Below, piece by piece: positions 1 to 9,157 of a stretch of 64,000 nucleotides of DNA; positions within the stretch are counted from its first letter, which is position 1, and every line of letters starts with the position of its first letter. The stretch covers positions 1 to 64,000 of the forward strand of contig JBBDMS010000003.1 of the NCBI GenBank assembly GCA_040878185.1, written 5' to 3'. The stretch comes from JAWXBK01 sp040878185 (GTDB lineage: Bacteria; Pseudomonadota; Alphaproteobacteria; Dongiales; Dongiaceae). The notes under the pieces are model-generated. The model saw only the letters and a program-made list of their open reading frames with translations. It was not told the origin of the DNA and ran no database searches. The position numbers and the translations under genes are program-made.

Positions 1-1
1 T

Positions 2-874
2 CCGTCCGACGATCTGAAAGTCATTCTCGAAAGTTTCGGCCTCCAGGGCCGGCGGCTTGGCGTCGAATACGAAGCTTATGGCCTGACCGGTCGCAACGCG
101 CTCCGGCTGAACGCGGCGCTTGCCGGATTCTGTACGCTCGACGATGCCTCCGATCTGGTAAGCCGGCTGCGTCTCGTGAAAAGCCCGGCGGAAATCGTCT
201 ATGTTCGCAAGGCGGCCGAGCTCGCCGACCTCGCGCTCGACGAAGCGAACCGGCTTGCCGGCCCCGGCGTCTTCGAGGGCGACATTCTGGCGGCCATGCA
301 GGGTGCGATCATTCGCGGCGGCGGCGACGATTCGGCCAACGAATTCATCATCGGGTCCGGCAACGACGCGCTCCTATGCCGCTACTTTACCGGCCGGCGC
401 ACATTGAGCGATCGCGACCAGCTCACATTGGAGTTCGCCGGCGCCTACCGGCACTACCACGCCTGTCTGATGCGCACGATCTGCATCGGCGAGCCGCCGG
501 CCCGTCAGCTCGAGATGCACGACGTGGCGGTGGATGCGCTTGAAGCCTGCAAGGAAGCGCTGAAGCCCGGCCGGCCGATCGGCGAGGTGTTCGACGCCTA
601 TGCGCGCGTATGCGATGCGGCCGGATACCGCGCCCATCGCATGAATGCGACGGGCTACAGCCTCGGTACCACTTTTGCGCCGAACTGGATGGACTGGCCG
701 ATGTTCTATCACGGCAATCCGGAAATCGCGGCGCCCGGGATGGTCTATTTCATCCACATCATCATCGCCGATAGCGAGCGGCGATTGGCGATGACCAACG
801 GTCAGACGGTGCTGGTGACGGCGAATGGCAACGAATCGTTGTCCAACCGATCCACGAGCCTCGTTATCCGGTAG
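2..874 (+). CDS. M24 creatinase/ectoine-hydrolase-like protein, 5' truncated by window
   Basis: The frame is open from the first base, so the N-terminus lies outside the window; about 290 residues are visible. The fold is that of M24 'pita-bread' proteins (Xaa-Pro peptidase, creatinase, ectoine hydrolase DoeA). None of the five usual metal ligands is evident: the Asp-Asp segment reads LEFAG...HACLMRT, the His position is GYSLG, and the Glu position reads YFIHIIIAD. It therefore resembles the metal-independent creatinase/DoeA branch, which hydrolyses small C-N bonds rather than peptides. It converges on the TetR gene with an 11-base overlap at the 3' ends. The substrate is unknown. Confidence 0.8.
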   Translation, partial: PSDDLKVILESFGLQGRRLGVEYEAYGLTGRNALRLNAALAGFCTLDDASDLVSRLRLVKSPAEIVYVRKAAELADLALDEANRLAGPGVFEGDILAAMQGAIIRGGGDDSANEFIIGSGNDALLCRYFTGRRTLSDRDQLTLEFAGAYRHYHACLMRTICIGEPPARQLEMHDVAVDALEACKEALKPGRPIGEVFDAYARVCDAAGYRAHRMNATGYSLGTTFAPNWMDWPMFYHGNPEIAAPGMVYFIHIIIADSERRLAMTNGQTVLVTANGNESLSNRSTSLVIR

Positions 875-1667
875 CGGCCTTCGCTGTGAGGCGATCTGCG
901 TGGATTTTTCGGAAGGCCGTCGGGGCTCCTTCGAGAAAGGAGCTGACGATGGCGGGAACGATTGTCTCGTGATAGGACGATGTCGGCAGATCGAAGATGA
1001 ACTCTCGAATGGCCAGCATCGCGACTGCAGCATTGATCGCCCAGCAGATCTGGATTTCTTCGGGCTTGAGGTCGTCATCCGCGATTTTCTTCAATCCGAT
1101 CTCATGCCGGATCTCGTGGCACATCGGAACGAGAATGCGATCGTGAAACAAGGCGGCGTACTTGCGGCTAATCATGTCGCCGAGCAGGCCGGAGAACATG
1201 AAAATCCGGATCCACTGGTAATCGGTGAAGGTCCGGGCGTAATCAAGATAGAAATTTGTAATGCGCGTCACCAGCGGAATGGTCCGGTTGGTGAGCACGG
1301 TCTCCCAATATGGATTCCAGCGGCGCAGATAGACCTCCTGGTAGACCCGGTCGATCAGATCTTCCTTGGTTGGAAAGTAGCGAAAAATCAGGGACTGTGT
1401 GACGCCGATGCGTCGCGCCAGTTCGCGCGTCTGACCGCTGAATCCGACCTCGGCGAAGTATCGTATTGCTTCGTTCACGATCATTCGCTCCCGCTCATCG
1501 CGGGATAGTCGTTGTCGCTTCTGTCTCGGGGCGGCTTGCGTGCGACTCTGTTGTTGCACCGGCTCTGAATTCCTCAAATGGAAGAGTGGCGAGCCATCTC
1601 GTGATCGTCGGCATCCATGCTCGACTGGATGCCGGATTGGCGATTCCGTCTTATGTCGCTTTAGCAT
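864..1667 (-). CDS. TetR/AcrR family transcriptional regulator
   Basis: The N-terminal helix-turn-helix has the typical pattern GFSGQTRELARRIGVTQS followed by IFRYFPTKEDLI; the C-terminal half is the ligand and dimerisation domain. I prefer the ATG at 1667, with a purine-rich stretch upstream, although a GTG at 1706 is also in frame. Either start leaves an unusually long, basic tail of about 60 residues before the HTH. It is divergent from the Rieske oxygenase operon, whose promoter overlaps a perfect palindrome, so it probably represses that operon. The ligand is unknown. Confidence 0.85.
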   Translation of the reverse strand: MLKRHKTESPIRHPVEHGCRRSRDGSPLFHLRNSEPVQQQSRTQAAPRQKRQRLSRDERERMIVNEAIRYFAEVGFSGQTRELARRIGVTQSLIFRYFPTKEDLIDRVYQEVYLRRWNPYWETVLTNRTIPLVTRITNFYLDYARTFTDYQWIRIFMFSGLLGDMISRKYAALFHDRILVPMCHEIRHEIGLKKIADDDLKPEEIQICWAINAAVAMLAIREFIFDLPTSSYHETIVPAIVSSFLEGAPTAFRKIHADRLTAKAATG

Positions 1668-1913
1668 TTTGCTGCATTCGCCTTTTTCAATATCCGAGCG
1701 GCGCACTTCAGGTCAACCGCGACGCGGTCTTTCAGTCGCTGCTATGGGGCGCGGCGCGCTGTCGCTCATTTCTGCCATCCGATGTGATGCGGGCCCAGGC
1801 GGGAGATCAGGGTCGGCGGCGAGGGGCCTGCGCGCGCACGGTGATTCCCTGATCTCCAAGTCGCCTTTGCGTTTTCCACCGCGAAACCGTGACCTTTGGG
1901 CAGGTCGCGACCC

Positions 1914-1942
1914 TTGACAGGAATGAAGAGCTTGCTTTTAAT
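1914..1942 (+). promoter_or_regulatory. Sigma70-type promoter of Rieske oxygenase operon
   Basis: TTGACA at 1914-1919, a 17-base spacer, and TTTAAT at 1937-1942. The -35 is perfect and the -10 matches at five of six positions. It lies 47 bases upstream of the oxygenase start codon. Confidence 0.65.
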
Positions 1943-1957
1943 GATCAAACGATCATT
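1940..1957. promoter_or_regulatory. Probable TetR operator palindrome
   Basis: AATGATC-AAAC-GATCATT is a perfect inverted repeat with 7-bp arms and a 4-bp centre. It overlaps the -10 box and the expected transcription start, the usual place for a TetR-family repressor to block RNA polymerase. Assignment to the adjacent TetR is by position. Confidence 0.6.
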
Positions 1958-1988
1958 TACCGGCTGGTCAGCCTAGGGAGACGATGCA

Positions 1989-3317
1989 ATGCCCGTGCTG
2001 CGTCACGCCGCGCCTGGAACCTCGCGCTCCAGCCGCTATGACGATCTGGTTCGGCCGGATGGGCAGATTCATCGCACCATCTTTACCGATCCGGCAATCT
2101 TCGAAGACGAAATGGTCAAGATCTTCGGCGGGTCCTGGGTCTTTCTGCTGCACGAGGCGGAGATCGCTGAACCGTTCAGTTTTAAGACAACCACAATGGG
2201 CCGGCGACCGGTGATCGTCTCGCGCGATGCCGAGGGCAAGATCCACGCGATCCTGAACCGGTGCACACATCGCGGCAGCTTGGTCTGCGTCGAGAACGAA
2301 GGAAAGACCCGGCGCTTTCAATGCCCTTATCACAGCTGGACTTTCGGCATCGATGGCGCCCTGCAGTCGGTGACGTTCCCTCGCGGGCACGCCGCGACGT
2401 TCGACAAGGCCGCGCATAATCTCAAGCGACTGCCGCGCGTCGAAACCTATCAAGGGTTTGTGTTCGGATCGCTCAATCCAGACGTCGAGCCACTCCTCGA
2501 CTGGATCGGCGCCGCCAAGACCGTCATCGACTGGTGCGCCGAGAAGGAACAAATCGGACCAGCCGGCGTTCGGATCGTCAAGGGAACGAGTTATACGCTG
2601 CGGGCCAACTGGAAACTGCAGAACGACAACAACAACGACGCGTATCACGCGCCGTTCCTACATTTCTCGACCGCGAAGATGAACCAGACGCGATACGGCA
2701 AAGGCAAGGGGCTTGACCATCTCAGCTCCGACAATTCGCCGATGTATGTCGAATCGCTCGGCAATGGGCACAAACTTCTCGACCAGAGACCATCGATCAC
2801 ATCGACCTGGGACCGCACGCGCCCCATTCCCGGCAAAGAATTCTATGCGGAAACGCTCCGCGATCGCGTCGGCGACAACCGTGCCATGGATCATCTCGAA
2901 CTAGTCGGCCGTACCGGAATCAATCTTATCCTCTATCCCAATTTTCTTCTGCTGGGACACGGCACCTTCGCGGTGTACGAGCCGGTCACGGTCAATAAAA
3001 CCAATGTCCGATACTACACTGCGCTCGCAAACGATGCGCCGGAAGAACTGAACATCCTTCGCGTCCGCTTTGCCGAGGACTTCAACAATCTCGGCGTGCG
3101 CGACGACAACGAAGGCATGGAACGGGTTCAGGAAGCGCTCGAAAAAGTGCCAGAAGTCGAATGGCTCGATTACAGCCGTGGCCTCGGGACCGATCGCGAG
3201 TCGAGGCAGCCGAACGGTGCAATCCGGGGCAACGTCATGGACGAAACTGGTCTGCGCGGATCGTACGAGCAGTGGCTAGCACTGATGTCCCACGACGTTC
3301 GGCTGACCGCCATCTAA
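1989..3317 (+). CDS. Rieske non-heme iron dioxygenase, large (alpha) subunit
   Basis: 442 residues. The Rieske [2Fe-2S] ligands are C92-x-H94 (CTHRGS) and C112-xx-H115 (CPYHSW). The mononuclear iron site follows the pattern D-x-Y-H-x4-H with D217, H220 and H225, and the acidic ligand region is RDDNEG near residue 372. The protein is the catalytic subunit of a ring-hydroxylating dioxygenase. ATG at 1989 has AGGGAG eight bases upstream. The next gene is the matching beta subunit. No ferredoxin or reductase lies in the window, so electrons must come from elsewhere. An aromatic acid or similar substrate is likely but not proven. Confidence 0.92.
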   Translation: MPVLRHAAPGTSRSSRYDDLVRPDGQIHRTIFTDPAIFEDEMVKIFGGSWVFLLHEAEIAEPFSFKTTTMGRRPVIVSRDAEGKIHAILNRCTHRGSLVCVENEGKTRRFQCPYHSWTFGIDGALQSVTFPRGHAATFDKAAHNLKRLPRVETYQGFVFGSLNPDVEPLLDWIGAAKTVIDWCAEKEQIGPAGVRIVKGTSYTLRANWKLQNDNNNDAYHAPFLHFSTAKMNQTRYGKGKGLDHLSSDNSPMYVESLGNGHKLLDQRPSITSTWDRTRPIPGKEFYAETLRDRVGDNRAMDHLELVGRTGINLILYPNFLLLGHGTFAVYEPVTVNKTNVRYYTALANDAPEELNILRVRFAEDFNNLGVRDDNEGMERVQEALEKVPEVEWLDYSRGLGTDRESRQPNGAIRGNVMDETGLRGSYEQWLALMSHDVRLTAI

Positions 3318-3395
3318 CACCTCCGCCGGGGCTGTTCGACCGGGGAATCGCTGACAACGCGGCGCAATTCGTTGAAGACCCTTGGAGCCTATTGA

Positions 3396-3995
3396 ATGAG
3401 ACGCGAGACCCGACCCGATCCGCAACCCGACGAGCCAGCGCCTGATCGGCCCATCGATCAACAGCGATATGCGGATATTGTCAGTGCGGTTCGACAAGTA
3501 CGGGAATGCGGCACAGCAAGCGATCCGGCAGCCAGCTCCGAGGCATCACCGGTTTTGTTCCTTGAGGCGCGGTTGCTCGACAACCGCCGCTATCGTCAGT
3601 GGCTCGAGCTTCTGGCACCAGATTACGCATACTGGATTCCGCACAGCGCTGATCTCGATGACCCCAGGGCGGAAAGCGGCGTCAATTTCGACGACCGGCG
3701 CCGGATGATCGATCGCATCGCGTTGATCGAAACAGGATCGCTGCACGCCCAGATTCCACCATCCAGGGCGACCCGAATCATCACTAACATCGAAGCTTGG
3801 CGCGACGGCGCCGACCGGTTGCTGGTGCGCTCAAATCTGCTGATCAAGGAATTTCGACGCAGCACGATAACCACTTTCATCGGTGCGCAGGTGCACGAGC
3901 TTGCGATGAGTAATGGCGCCTTGGTCATCCGGACCCGCGTCCTTCATCTCCTCGACTGCGACGAACCGCAAGGGAACGTGACATTCATACTCTAG
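3396..3995 (+). CDS. Ring-hydroxylating dioxygenase, small (beta) subunit
   Basis: 199 residues, with the SnoaL-like cone fold of dioxygenase beta subunits recognisable from FLEARLLDNRRYRQWLELL, then YWIP and the late strand RVLHLLD. Beta subunits give structure to the alpha3beta3 hexamer and carry no cofactor. It lies 78 bases after the alpha subunit and is surely cotranscribed. The start at 3396 is preceded by a GGAG-type site. The first 40 residues are poorly conserved linker, so a later start cannot be excluded. Confidence 0.88.
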   Translation: MRRETRPDPQPDEPAPDRPIDQQRYADIVSAVRQVRECGTASDPAASSEASPVLFLEARLLDNRRYRQWLELLAPDYAYWIPHSADLDDPRAESGVNFDDRRRMIDRIALIETGSLHAQIPPSRATRIITNIEAWRDGADRLLVRSNLLIKEFRRSTITTFIGAQVHELAMSNGALVIRTRVLHLLDCDEPQGNVTFIL

Positions 3996-4255
3996 CGCAA
4001 CTTCAGAACGAACAACGCCGACCGACCGTCGGCACGTACGGCAATGCGAGGCGGTTCTTCGGGGCCGCGGCATTCGACGGGCCGGCGATGCTCCTAGCTC
4101 GCAGACGGCCATTGCGTCCGAACAAGGTCGGGCGGGCGCAAGCGACGAGGGCGACAACGACCGGCGAACCGACGGATATCCGATCGGCTCGCATATCGAA
4201 ATAGAGGAACGCACGCTTAACGAGACAGGGCTAGTGTACAAATAGGGAGACCAAG

Positions 4256-5485
4256 ATGACGAAACTGAGTCTGACGCGCCGCAAGGCGCTGGGTGTTATC
4301 GGTGCCGCGGCGGGAATGCCGTTCATCGTCAAAGGCCGCCGCGCGATGGCGCAAGATGAAGTGTCGCTCGGCACGCTCTGCCCGCTCACGGGTTCGGGCA
4401 GCACGGTCGGAGGCCCGATGGAGCGGGCCGTTCGCCGGCAGATGGAACTGATCAACGAAGCGGGGGGTGCCGGCGGGTACATGCTGCGCGGCTATCACGA
4501 GAATTCGGAATCCGATCCGAACTCGGCGGTAATCGGTGCAAAGAAGCTCATCACGGTTGATGGCGTATCCGCGATCCTCGGCGATTTCGCCTCGAGCACG
4601 ACGCTCGCGGTGAGTCCGCTTTGCATTGCCAACAACGTCGTCCAGTTCACGTCGGCAGGCGAAGACAGCATCACGGAACAGGATCACCGCGGGCTAATCT
4701 TTCGGACCGAACCGGGCGGCAGCCTGTGGGGCCGGACCTTTGCCGAGGTGGCGTGGCAGGCGGGTGTCCGTCGTGCGGCGGCATCGGCGGTCCAGGCACC
4801 GTTCGCTCTCGCCTACACCCAGAACTTCGTTCATTACTTCGAGGAGATGGGCGGCGAGATCGTTTCCGAGCCGGTGATCTATGCCGCGCAGGCGACGTCC
4901 TATCGCGGCGAACTTCAGCAGCTTCTGGAGAACGATCCGGAACTGATCTTCGTGATGGGCTTCACGCCCGACACGATCATCCTGATCAAGGAAGCTTTCC
5001 AAGCCGGCTCGACCGCGAAGTTCCTGGTGCCGGGATATGTCGGGCTGGATGCAGAACTGGTCAAGGCCGTCGGACCGGAAGCGGCTTCCGGCGTACTCAC
5101 GATCGATCCGTCGCCGGACAAGGATTCCGAAACCTGGAAGAAGTTCGTCGAACTTATGGAAGGCGACGAGAGCGGCATCAGCTATGCGGCCCAGACCTTC
5201 GACCAAACCACGCTCGTGGGCCTTGCCATCGAACAGACCGGCAAAACCGATGGGCCCGGAATCAGCGAAGGCATCAAGCTGGTGACGACGCCCGGCGGCA
5301 CGGTCGTCAGTTCGTTCGAGGAAGGTGCCGAGGCAATCCGTCAGGGAACGGCCATTACCTACTCCGGCCTTTCCAGCCCGTGCGCCTTCGACGAAAAGGG
5401 CAACATCACATCGGCCAACTTCATTTTCTACGAACTCACGGATGGAGAACCGGTCGCCATCGGCTCGAAGATGATCACGCTCTAG
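4256..5485 (+). CDS. Branched-chain-type ABC importer, substrate-binding protein
   Basis: 409 residues. The N-terminus SLTRRKALGVIG is a twin-arginine-like signal, with a probable cut after the AMA near residue 31; the rest is a type I periplasmic binding fold of the urea/amide/branched-chain amino acid class, with GTLCPLTGSGS near the mature start. AGGGAGA sits five bases before ATG. It is the first gene of a complete five-gene importer (to 8801). Position behind the Rieske genes suggests the transporter may import that enzyme's substrate, which would then be an organic acid or amide rather than leucine. Confidence 0.9.
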   Translation: MTKLSLTRRKALGVIGAAAGMPFIVKGRRAMAQDEVSLGTLCPLTGSGSTVGGPMERAVRRQMELINEAGGAGGYMLRGYHENSESDPNSAVIGAKKLITVDGVSAILGDFASSTTLAVSPLCIANNVVQFTSAGEDSITEQDHRGLIFRTEPGGSLWGRTFAEVAWQAGVRRAAASAVQAPFALAYTQNFVHYFEEMGGEIVSEPVIYAAQATSYRGELQQLLENDPELIFVMGFTPDTIILIKEAFQAGSTAKFLVPGYVGLDAELVKAVGPEAASGVLTIDPSPDKDSETWKKFVELMEGDESGISYAAQTFDQTTLVGLAIEQTGKTDGPGISEGIKLVTTPGGTVVSSFEEGAEAIRQGTAITYSGLSSPCAFDEKGNITSANFIFYELTDGEPVAIGSKMITL

Positions 5486-5508
5486 TCGTCGGCTTTTTAC
5501 GACGGGAC

Positions 5509-5533
5509 GAGGCCGGCGTCTCTTGCCGGCCTC
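5509..5533 (+). terminator. Hairpin between binding-protein and permease genes
   Basis: Perfect 9-bp stem GAGGCCGGC/GCCGGCCTC with a 7-base loop, and no T-run. It lies in the 113-base gap after the binding-protein stop codon. Such hairpins usually stabilise the upstream message or attenuate readthrough, so more binding protein than permease is made. Confidence 0.6.
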
Positions 5534-5598
5534 GATCCTATATGTGAGTTTCGAAACTTGTCGCACATGCCGACATCTGCATCGGAAACGAGGGTTCT

Positions 5599-6459
5599 AT
5601 GACAATCGTCCTTCAATCCATCATAAACGGGTTGATCAGTGGCGCAATTCTGATGCTGCCCACCGTCGGTTTCACGATGATCTACGCCACGCTCGGCTTT
5701 CCCAATACGGCGATCGCCGGCATGGTCGTTCTCGGCGCTTACGCAGGTTATGTCGCGAGCGTTCATTTGGAACTTCCGCTGGCCCTCTGTGTCGTTTTCG
5801 CCGCCATCGTGCTGGTGCCGGTGGGCGTCGGGATGGGACGCGTTGTCTTTCGGCAGTTCTACGGGCGGAAACTGCTCGCGCCGCTGATCGCCGGCGTCGG
5901 AATGTTCCTTATCCTTGAAAATGTCGTGCGATTTGTCTGGGGCAACAAAATTCGCTCGCTGAACATCCCGCTGGAGCGTCCCTGGACGTTCGGCGGCCTG
6001 CATCTCAATCCGGACAAGCTGACGATCGTCGTGCTGGCGGTGGCACTGGTCGGCGGCGTGTTCGCCTGTCTGAAGTTCACGCCCATCGGCCGGGCGATCC
6101 GCGCGGTTTCCGACGACTCCGTGCTCGCCGAGATCCGGGGCATCAACTCGGCGCGGGCCATTCTGGTGGTTTGGGTTATCGCCTCCGGACTCGCCGGCGC
6201 TGCCGGCGTGTTGATGGCGGCGGACACGATCATGACGCCGCTAATGGCATGGGAAATCCTGCTGCCGATGTTCGCAGCGGCCATGCTCGGCGGGATCGGC
6301 AGCCCGCTCGGCGCCGTGCTCGGCGCGCTGGTGATGGGGCTCACCACCGATCTCGCCGTCGCCTTCCTGCCACCGACCTATAAATCGGCGATTGCCTTCA
6401 CGGTCATGGTGATCATCCTCCTGTTCCGGCCGCACGGAATTTTCCGGGTCAAACTATGA
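5599..6459 (+). CDS. livH: Branched-chain-type ABC importer permease (LivH family)
   Basis: 286 residues, very hydrophobic throughout, with the LivH hallmark opening (II-NGLISGAIL...GFTMIY) and the late motif MLGGIGSPLGAVLGAL that contacts the ATPase. It forms half of the membrane channel with the next gene, whose ATG overlaps its stop by four bases. Family assignment is firm. The substrate is set by the binding protein and is not known. Confidence 0.9.
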   Translation: MTIVLQSIINGLISGAILMLPTVGFTMIYATLGFPNTAIAGMVVLGAYAGYVASVHLELPLALCVVFAAIVLVPVGVGMGRVVFRQFYGRKLLAPLIAGVGMFLILENVVRFVWGNKIRSLNIPLERPWTFGGLHLNPDKLTIVVLAVALVGGVFACLKFTPIGRAIRAVSDDSVLAEIRGINSARAILVVWVIASGLAGAAGVLMAADTIMTPLMAWEILLPMFAAAMLGGIGSPLGAVLGALVMGLTTDLAVAFLPPTYKSAIAFTVMVIILLFRPHGIFRVKL

Positions 6460-7349
6460 TCTCATATCTGATCTCGGTCGGGATCTTCGGCTGCTTCTAC
6501 GGACTGCTGGCCATGGGGCTCAGCATCCAGTGGGGCATGGCGGGCCTCGTCAATTTTGGTCAGGTCGCGTTCTTCGCGCTCGGCGCCTATGGCTCTGCCG
6601 TCCTCAGCCTGAACGGAGTGCCGATCTATCTGTCGATTCCCGCGGGCATGTTTTTGGCCGGGCTGGTCGGCGCCCTGCTCGCCACCACGACGCTCAGGTT
6701 GCGCGAAGACTATCTCGCTCTCGTCACGCTCGGGCTTGGCGAAGTGGTCCGACTGATTGCCGTCAACGAAATGTGGTTGACTGGCGGCGCCGCGGGATTG
6801 CCCGGCGTGCCACGCATCTTCCCTTACGCTACGACACAGTTCGACGGGCTGTGGTTCCTGCTGCTCGCGTTGCTTGCCGTGGCCGTTACCTATGCGGTTC
6901 TGGAGGTTACCGGCCGGTCGCCCTTCGGGCGGGTTCTCAAGGCAATCCGCGAAGACGAAGCGGTGCCGCGCTCGCTCGGGCGGAACGTGTTCTCGTTCAA
7001 GGTGCAGGCCTTTGCTACCGGCGCGGTCATCGCCGGGCTCGCCGGCGCCCTGTTCGCACATCATCTCTCGCTGGTTGCGCCCGACCAGTTTCTACCGGTG
7101 GTGACCGTTTACGCATGGATCGCCGTCATGCTGGGCGGACAGGGCAATCACCTCGGCGCATTCATCGGCGCGCTCTGCCTGATGGCAATTCTTGAGCTCA
7201 CTCGGTTTGGCAAAGATCTCCTGCCGTTCCTGGAAAACGAGCAGCTCGCGGCGGCTCGTATCATCATTGTCGGCGTTCTCCTCGTCTCGCTGGTGAAGTT
7301 CTGTCCCGACGGCGTGATGAAAAAGATCCGGAAGCCAAAAAATGCTTAG
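6456..7349 (+). CDS. livM: Branched-chain-type ABC importer permease (LivM family)
   Basis: 297 residues, multi-spanning. The LivM signatures are GLVNFGQVAFFALGAYGSA near residue 30 and the ATPase-contact loop VMLGGQGNHLGAFIGAL near residue 225. It overlaps livH by ATGA and the ATPase gene by eight bases, so translation is coupled. It is the second half of the channel. Confidence 0.9.
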   Translation: MISYLISVGIFGCFYGLLAMGLSIQWGMAGLVNFGQVAFFALGAYGSAVLSLNGVPIYLSIPAGMFLAGLVGALLATTTLRLREDYLALVTLGLGEVVRLIAVNEMWLTGGAAGLPGVPRIFPYATTQFDGLWFLLLALLAVAVTYAVLEVTGRSPFGRVLKAIREDEAVPRSLGRNVFSFKVQAFATGAVIAGLAGALFAHHLSLVAPDQFLPVVTVYAWIAVMLGGQGNHLGAFIGALCLMAILELTRFGKDLLPFLENEQLAAARIIIVGVLLVSLVKFCPDGVMKKIRKPKNA

Positions 7350-8091
7350 GCTTGCCAACGTCACGAAAAAATTCGGCGGGCTCGCCGCGGTTCGCGACTG
7401 CAGCTATGAAATCCGTCAGGGCCAGATCACCTGCCTGATCGGCCCGAACGGTGCCGGCAAGACCACGACGTTCAACATCATCTCCGGTTTCCTGCGACCC
7501 GATAACGGGGCGATCTATTTCAAGGATGTGCCGATCGAGGGCCTGGCGCCACACCGTATTGCGCGCCGCGGTCTGGTCCGGACCTTTCAGATCCCGCGGG
7601 AGCTGAACGACATCACAGTCATGGACAGCCTCAAGATGGCGCCGCGCAACGATGGGCTGGAAAAGATCTGGGCGCCGTTCGTACGGTTTCGACGCATCCG
7701 CGACCGGGAGCGGACGCTCGAAGTCCGCGCCCGCGAGGTTCTCAACCTGATCGGTCTCGAGAAGAAAGAAAGAGAGATGGTGCGGTCTTTGTCCGGTGGG
7801 CAAAGGAAGCTGCTCGAGCTCGGCCGGGCCCTCATGTTCGAAGCTACGCTTGTCCTGCTGGACGAGCCGACGGCGGGCGTCAATCCGGTCCTCGTGTCGA
7901 GGATAGTTGCGCTGCTTCGAAAATTGAACGAGACCGGAACAACGCTGTTCGTGGTCGAGCATAACATGGATTTCGTTCAGCAGATTTCCGACCATGTTAT
8001 CGTGATGGCGGAAGGTACGTCGTTGACCGAGGGGACGTTCGACAGCATCCGCAGTCATCCGCTCGTCGCCGAAGCGTATCTCGGACGGTAG
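7342..8091 (+). CDS. livG: ABC importer ATPase (LivG family)
   Basis: 249 residues. Walker A is GPNGAGKTT, the signature is LSGGQRKLLEL, Walker B is VLLDEPTAG, and the switch His lies in VVEHNMDFV. These are the LivG variants of each motif. It overlaps livM by eight bases and is followed after two bases by the LivF-type ATPase, giving the usual heterodimer of ATPases. Confidence 0.92.
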   Translation: MLRLANVTKKFGGLAAVRDCSYEIRQGQITCLIGPNGAGKTTTFNIISGFLRPDNGAIYFKDVPIEGLAPHRIARRGLVRTFQIPRELNDITVMDSLKMAPRNDGLEKIWAPFVRFRRIRDRERTLEVRAREVLNLIGLEKKEREMVRSLSGGQRKLLELGRALMFEATLVLLDEPTAGVNPVLVSRIVALLRKLNETGTTLFVVEHNMDFVQQISDHVIVMAEGTSLTEGTFDSIRSHPLVAEAYLGR

Positions 8092-8093
8092 CC

Positions 8094-8801
8094 ATGACGC
8101 TTCTGTCGGTCAGCAACGCTTCTTCCGGTTATGGCACCGTTAAGATTCTCAAGGGCGTGTCTGTCGAGGTTGGCGCCAATGAGATCGTTGCCATCGTCGG
8201 CGCGAACGGATCGGGCAAGTCGACGCTCCTCAAGATGATCTCGGGTGTCCTGCCGGCCTATGAAGGATCGATTCAATTCAAGGGTCGAGCCATTCACGGG
8301 CTGAAGCCGCACGAGATCGCCGGCATAGGGCTCTCCTACGTGCCGCAGGTTCAAAGCACCTTTCCCTCGCTGACTGTTGAAGAGAATCTTCGGATCGCGG
8401 CGGAGACCTTTCGCAGCGGTAGATCCAAGCTCGATGATATTTTCCGGATCTTCCCACAGCTCGCGGAATTCCGGCGGCGGAAGGCGGGTCTTCTCTCGGG
8501 CGGGGGCCGGCAGATGCTCGGTATCAGTATGGGGTTGATGAGCGATCCGGCGCTGTTGCTGCTGGACGAGCCGACGGCCGCGCTCTCGCCCGTGGTAGCG
8601 CAGATCATCATGGACAAGATCGTGCAGCAGATCGTTCCGATGAACGTCTCGGTGCTGATCGTCGAACAGCGCGTGCAGGAAGTGCTCAAGATTGCCGATC
8701 GGGCCTATGTCATGGTCGACGGCAAGGTCGCCAAGGAAGCGGCGGCAGCCAGCCTGACGGAAGCCCATCTGGTCCAATTGTTCCTGGGCGGCGCCGCATA
8801 G
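8094..8801 (+). CDS. livF: ABC importer ATPase (LivF family)
   Basis: 235 residues. Walker A is GANGSGKST, the signature is LSGGGRQML, Walker B is LLLDEPTAA and the switch region is IVEQRVQEV. It completes the importer begun at 4256. The second signature position carries GG-G rather than the common GG-Q, which is tolerated in this family. The operon ends here; a weak 6-bp hairpin at 8838-8858 may be its terminator. Confidence 0.92.
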   Translation: MTLLSVSNASSGYGTVKILKGVSVEVGANEIVAIVGANGSGKSTLLKMISGVLPAYEGSIQFKGRAIHGLKPHEIAGIGLSYVPQVQSTFPSLTVEENLRIAAETFRSGRSKLDDIFRIFPQLAEFRRRKAGLLSGGGRQMLGISMGLMSDPALLLLDEPTAALSPVVAQIIMDKIVQQIVPMNVSVLIVEQRVQEVLKIADRAYVMVDGKVAKEAAAASLTEAHLVQLFLGGAA

Positions 8802-8961
8802 CTTGTATAGGAGCCCCGCTATCGCGCGGAGCATCAACACCGCAAGATCTCGGCGGTGCTTGCCTCCTCCAGCTGGCGGCCGGTGTCGGACGTAATTTGA
8901 CGCAAGCGGGACCTTTTTCTGCAGCTTTCTGCAGCCACGAAAACTCGACTTTTCCACTCAG

Positions 8962-9118
8962 AAAAGCCCCTGATTTGCTCCGTACTAGAAAATTCGGCCC
9001 ATATCTACAAGGAATTACAGGGAAACGTCTGATCCGACGGGCCGCAAAGCGATCACGTCACTGTCCCGGCTGTATAAGCGGACGAGCTTCCAGTCATCCC
9101 TGATTATCAGGGGCTTTT
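8962..9118. repeat. 13-bp perfect inverted repeat pair
   Basis: AAAAGCCCCTGAT at 8962-8974 is the exact reverse complement of ATCAGGGGCTTTT at 9106-9118, with 131 bases between. The right arm also forms a local hairpin CCCTGA-TTA-TCAGGG at 9098-9112 followed by GCTTTT, like a terminator. It may be a duplicated terminator or the remnant of a small mobile segment. Confidence 0.45.
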
Positions 9119-9122
9119 ATCA

Positions 9123-9157
9123 GAGACGGTTCGAGCCCGGTTTCCTCCGCTCCGCCA
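9123..9157. repeat. Imperfect direct repeat, copy 1
   Basis: The core at 9136-9157 matches 21 of 22 bases with 10579-10600, and both are preceded by GAGACGG. The end CCGCTCCGCCA after GGTTCGAGCC resembles a tRNA 3' end and T-loop, but no complete tRNA can be folded. Confidence 0.5.

Larger units (their letters stand above)
1668..1988. other. Divergent intergenic region, tetR / Rieske oxygenase
   Basis: About 320 bases without a convincing gene. Its right end holds the TTGACA/TTTAAT promoter, a palindromic operator and the AGGGAG ribosome binding site (1975-1980) of the oxygenase gene. I saw nothing comparable for tetR itself. Confidence 0.6.

Noticed and set aside
9128..9157. T-loop-like GGTTCGAGCC and CCGCCA end suggest a tRNA.
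   Set aside because: The distance from the T-loop to CCA is several bases too long, the T-stem mispairs, and no D or anticodon arm can be found upstream.
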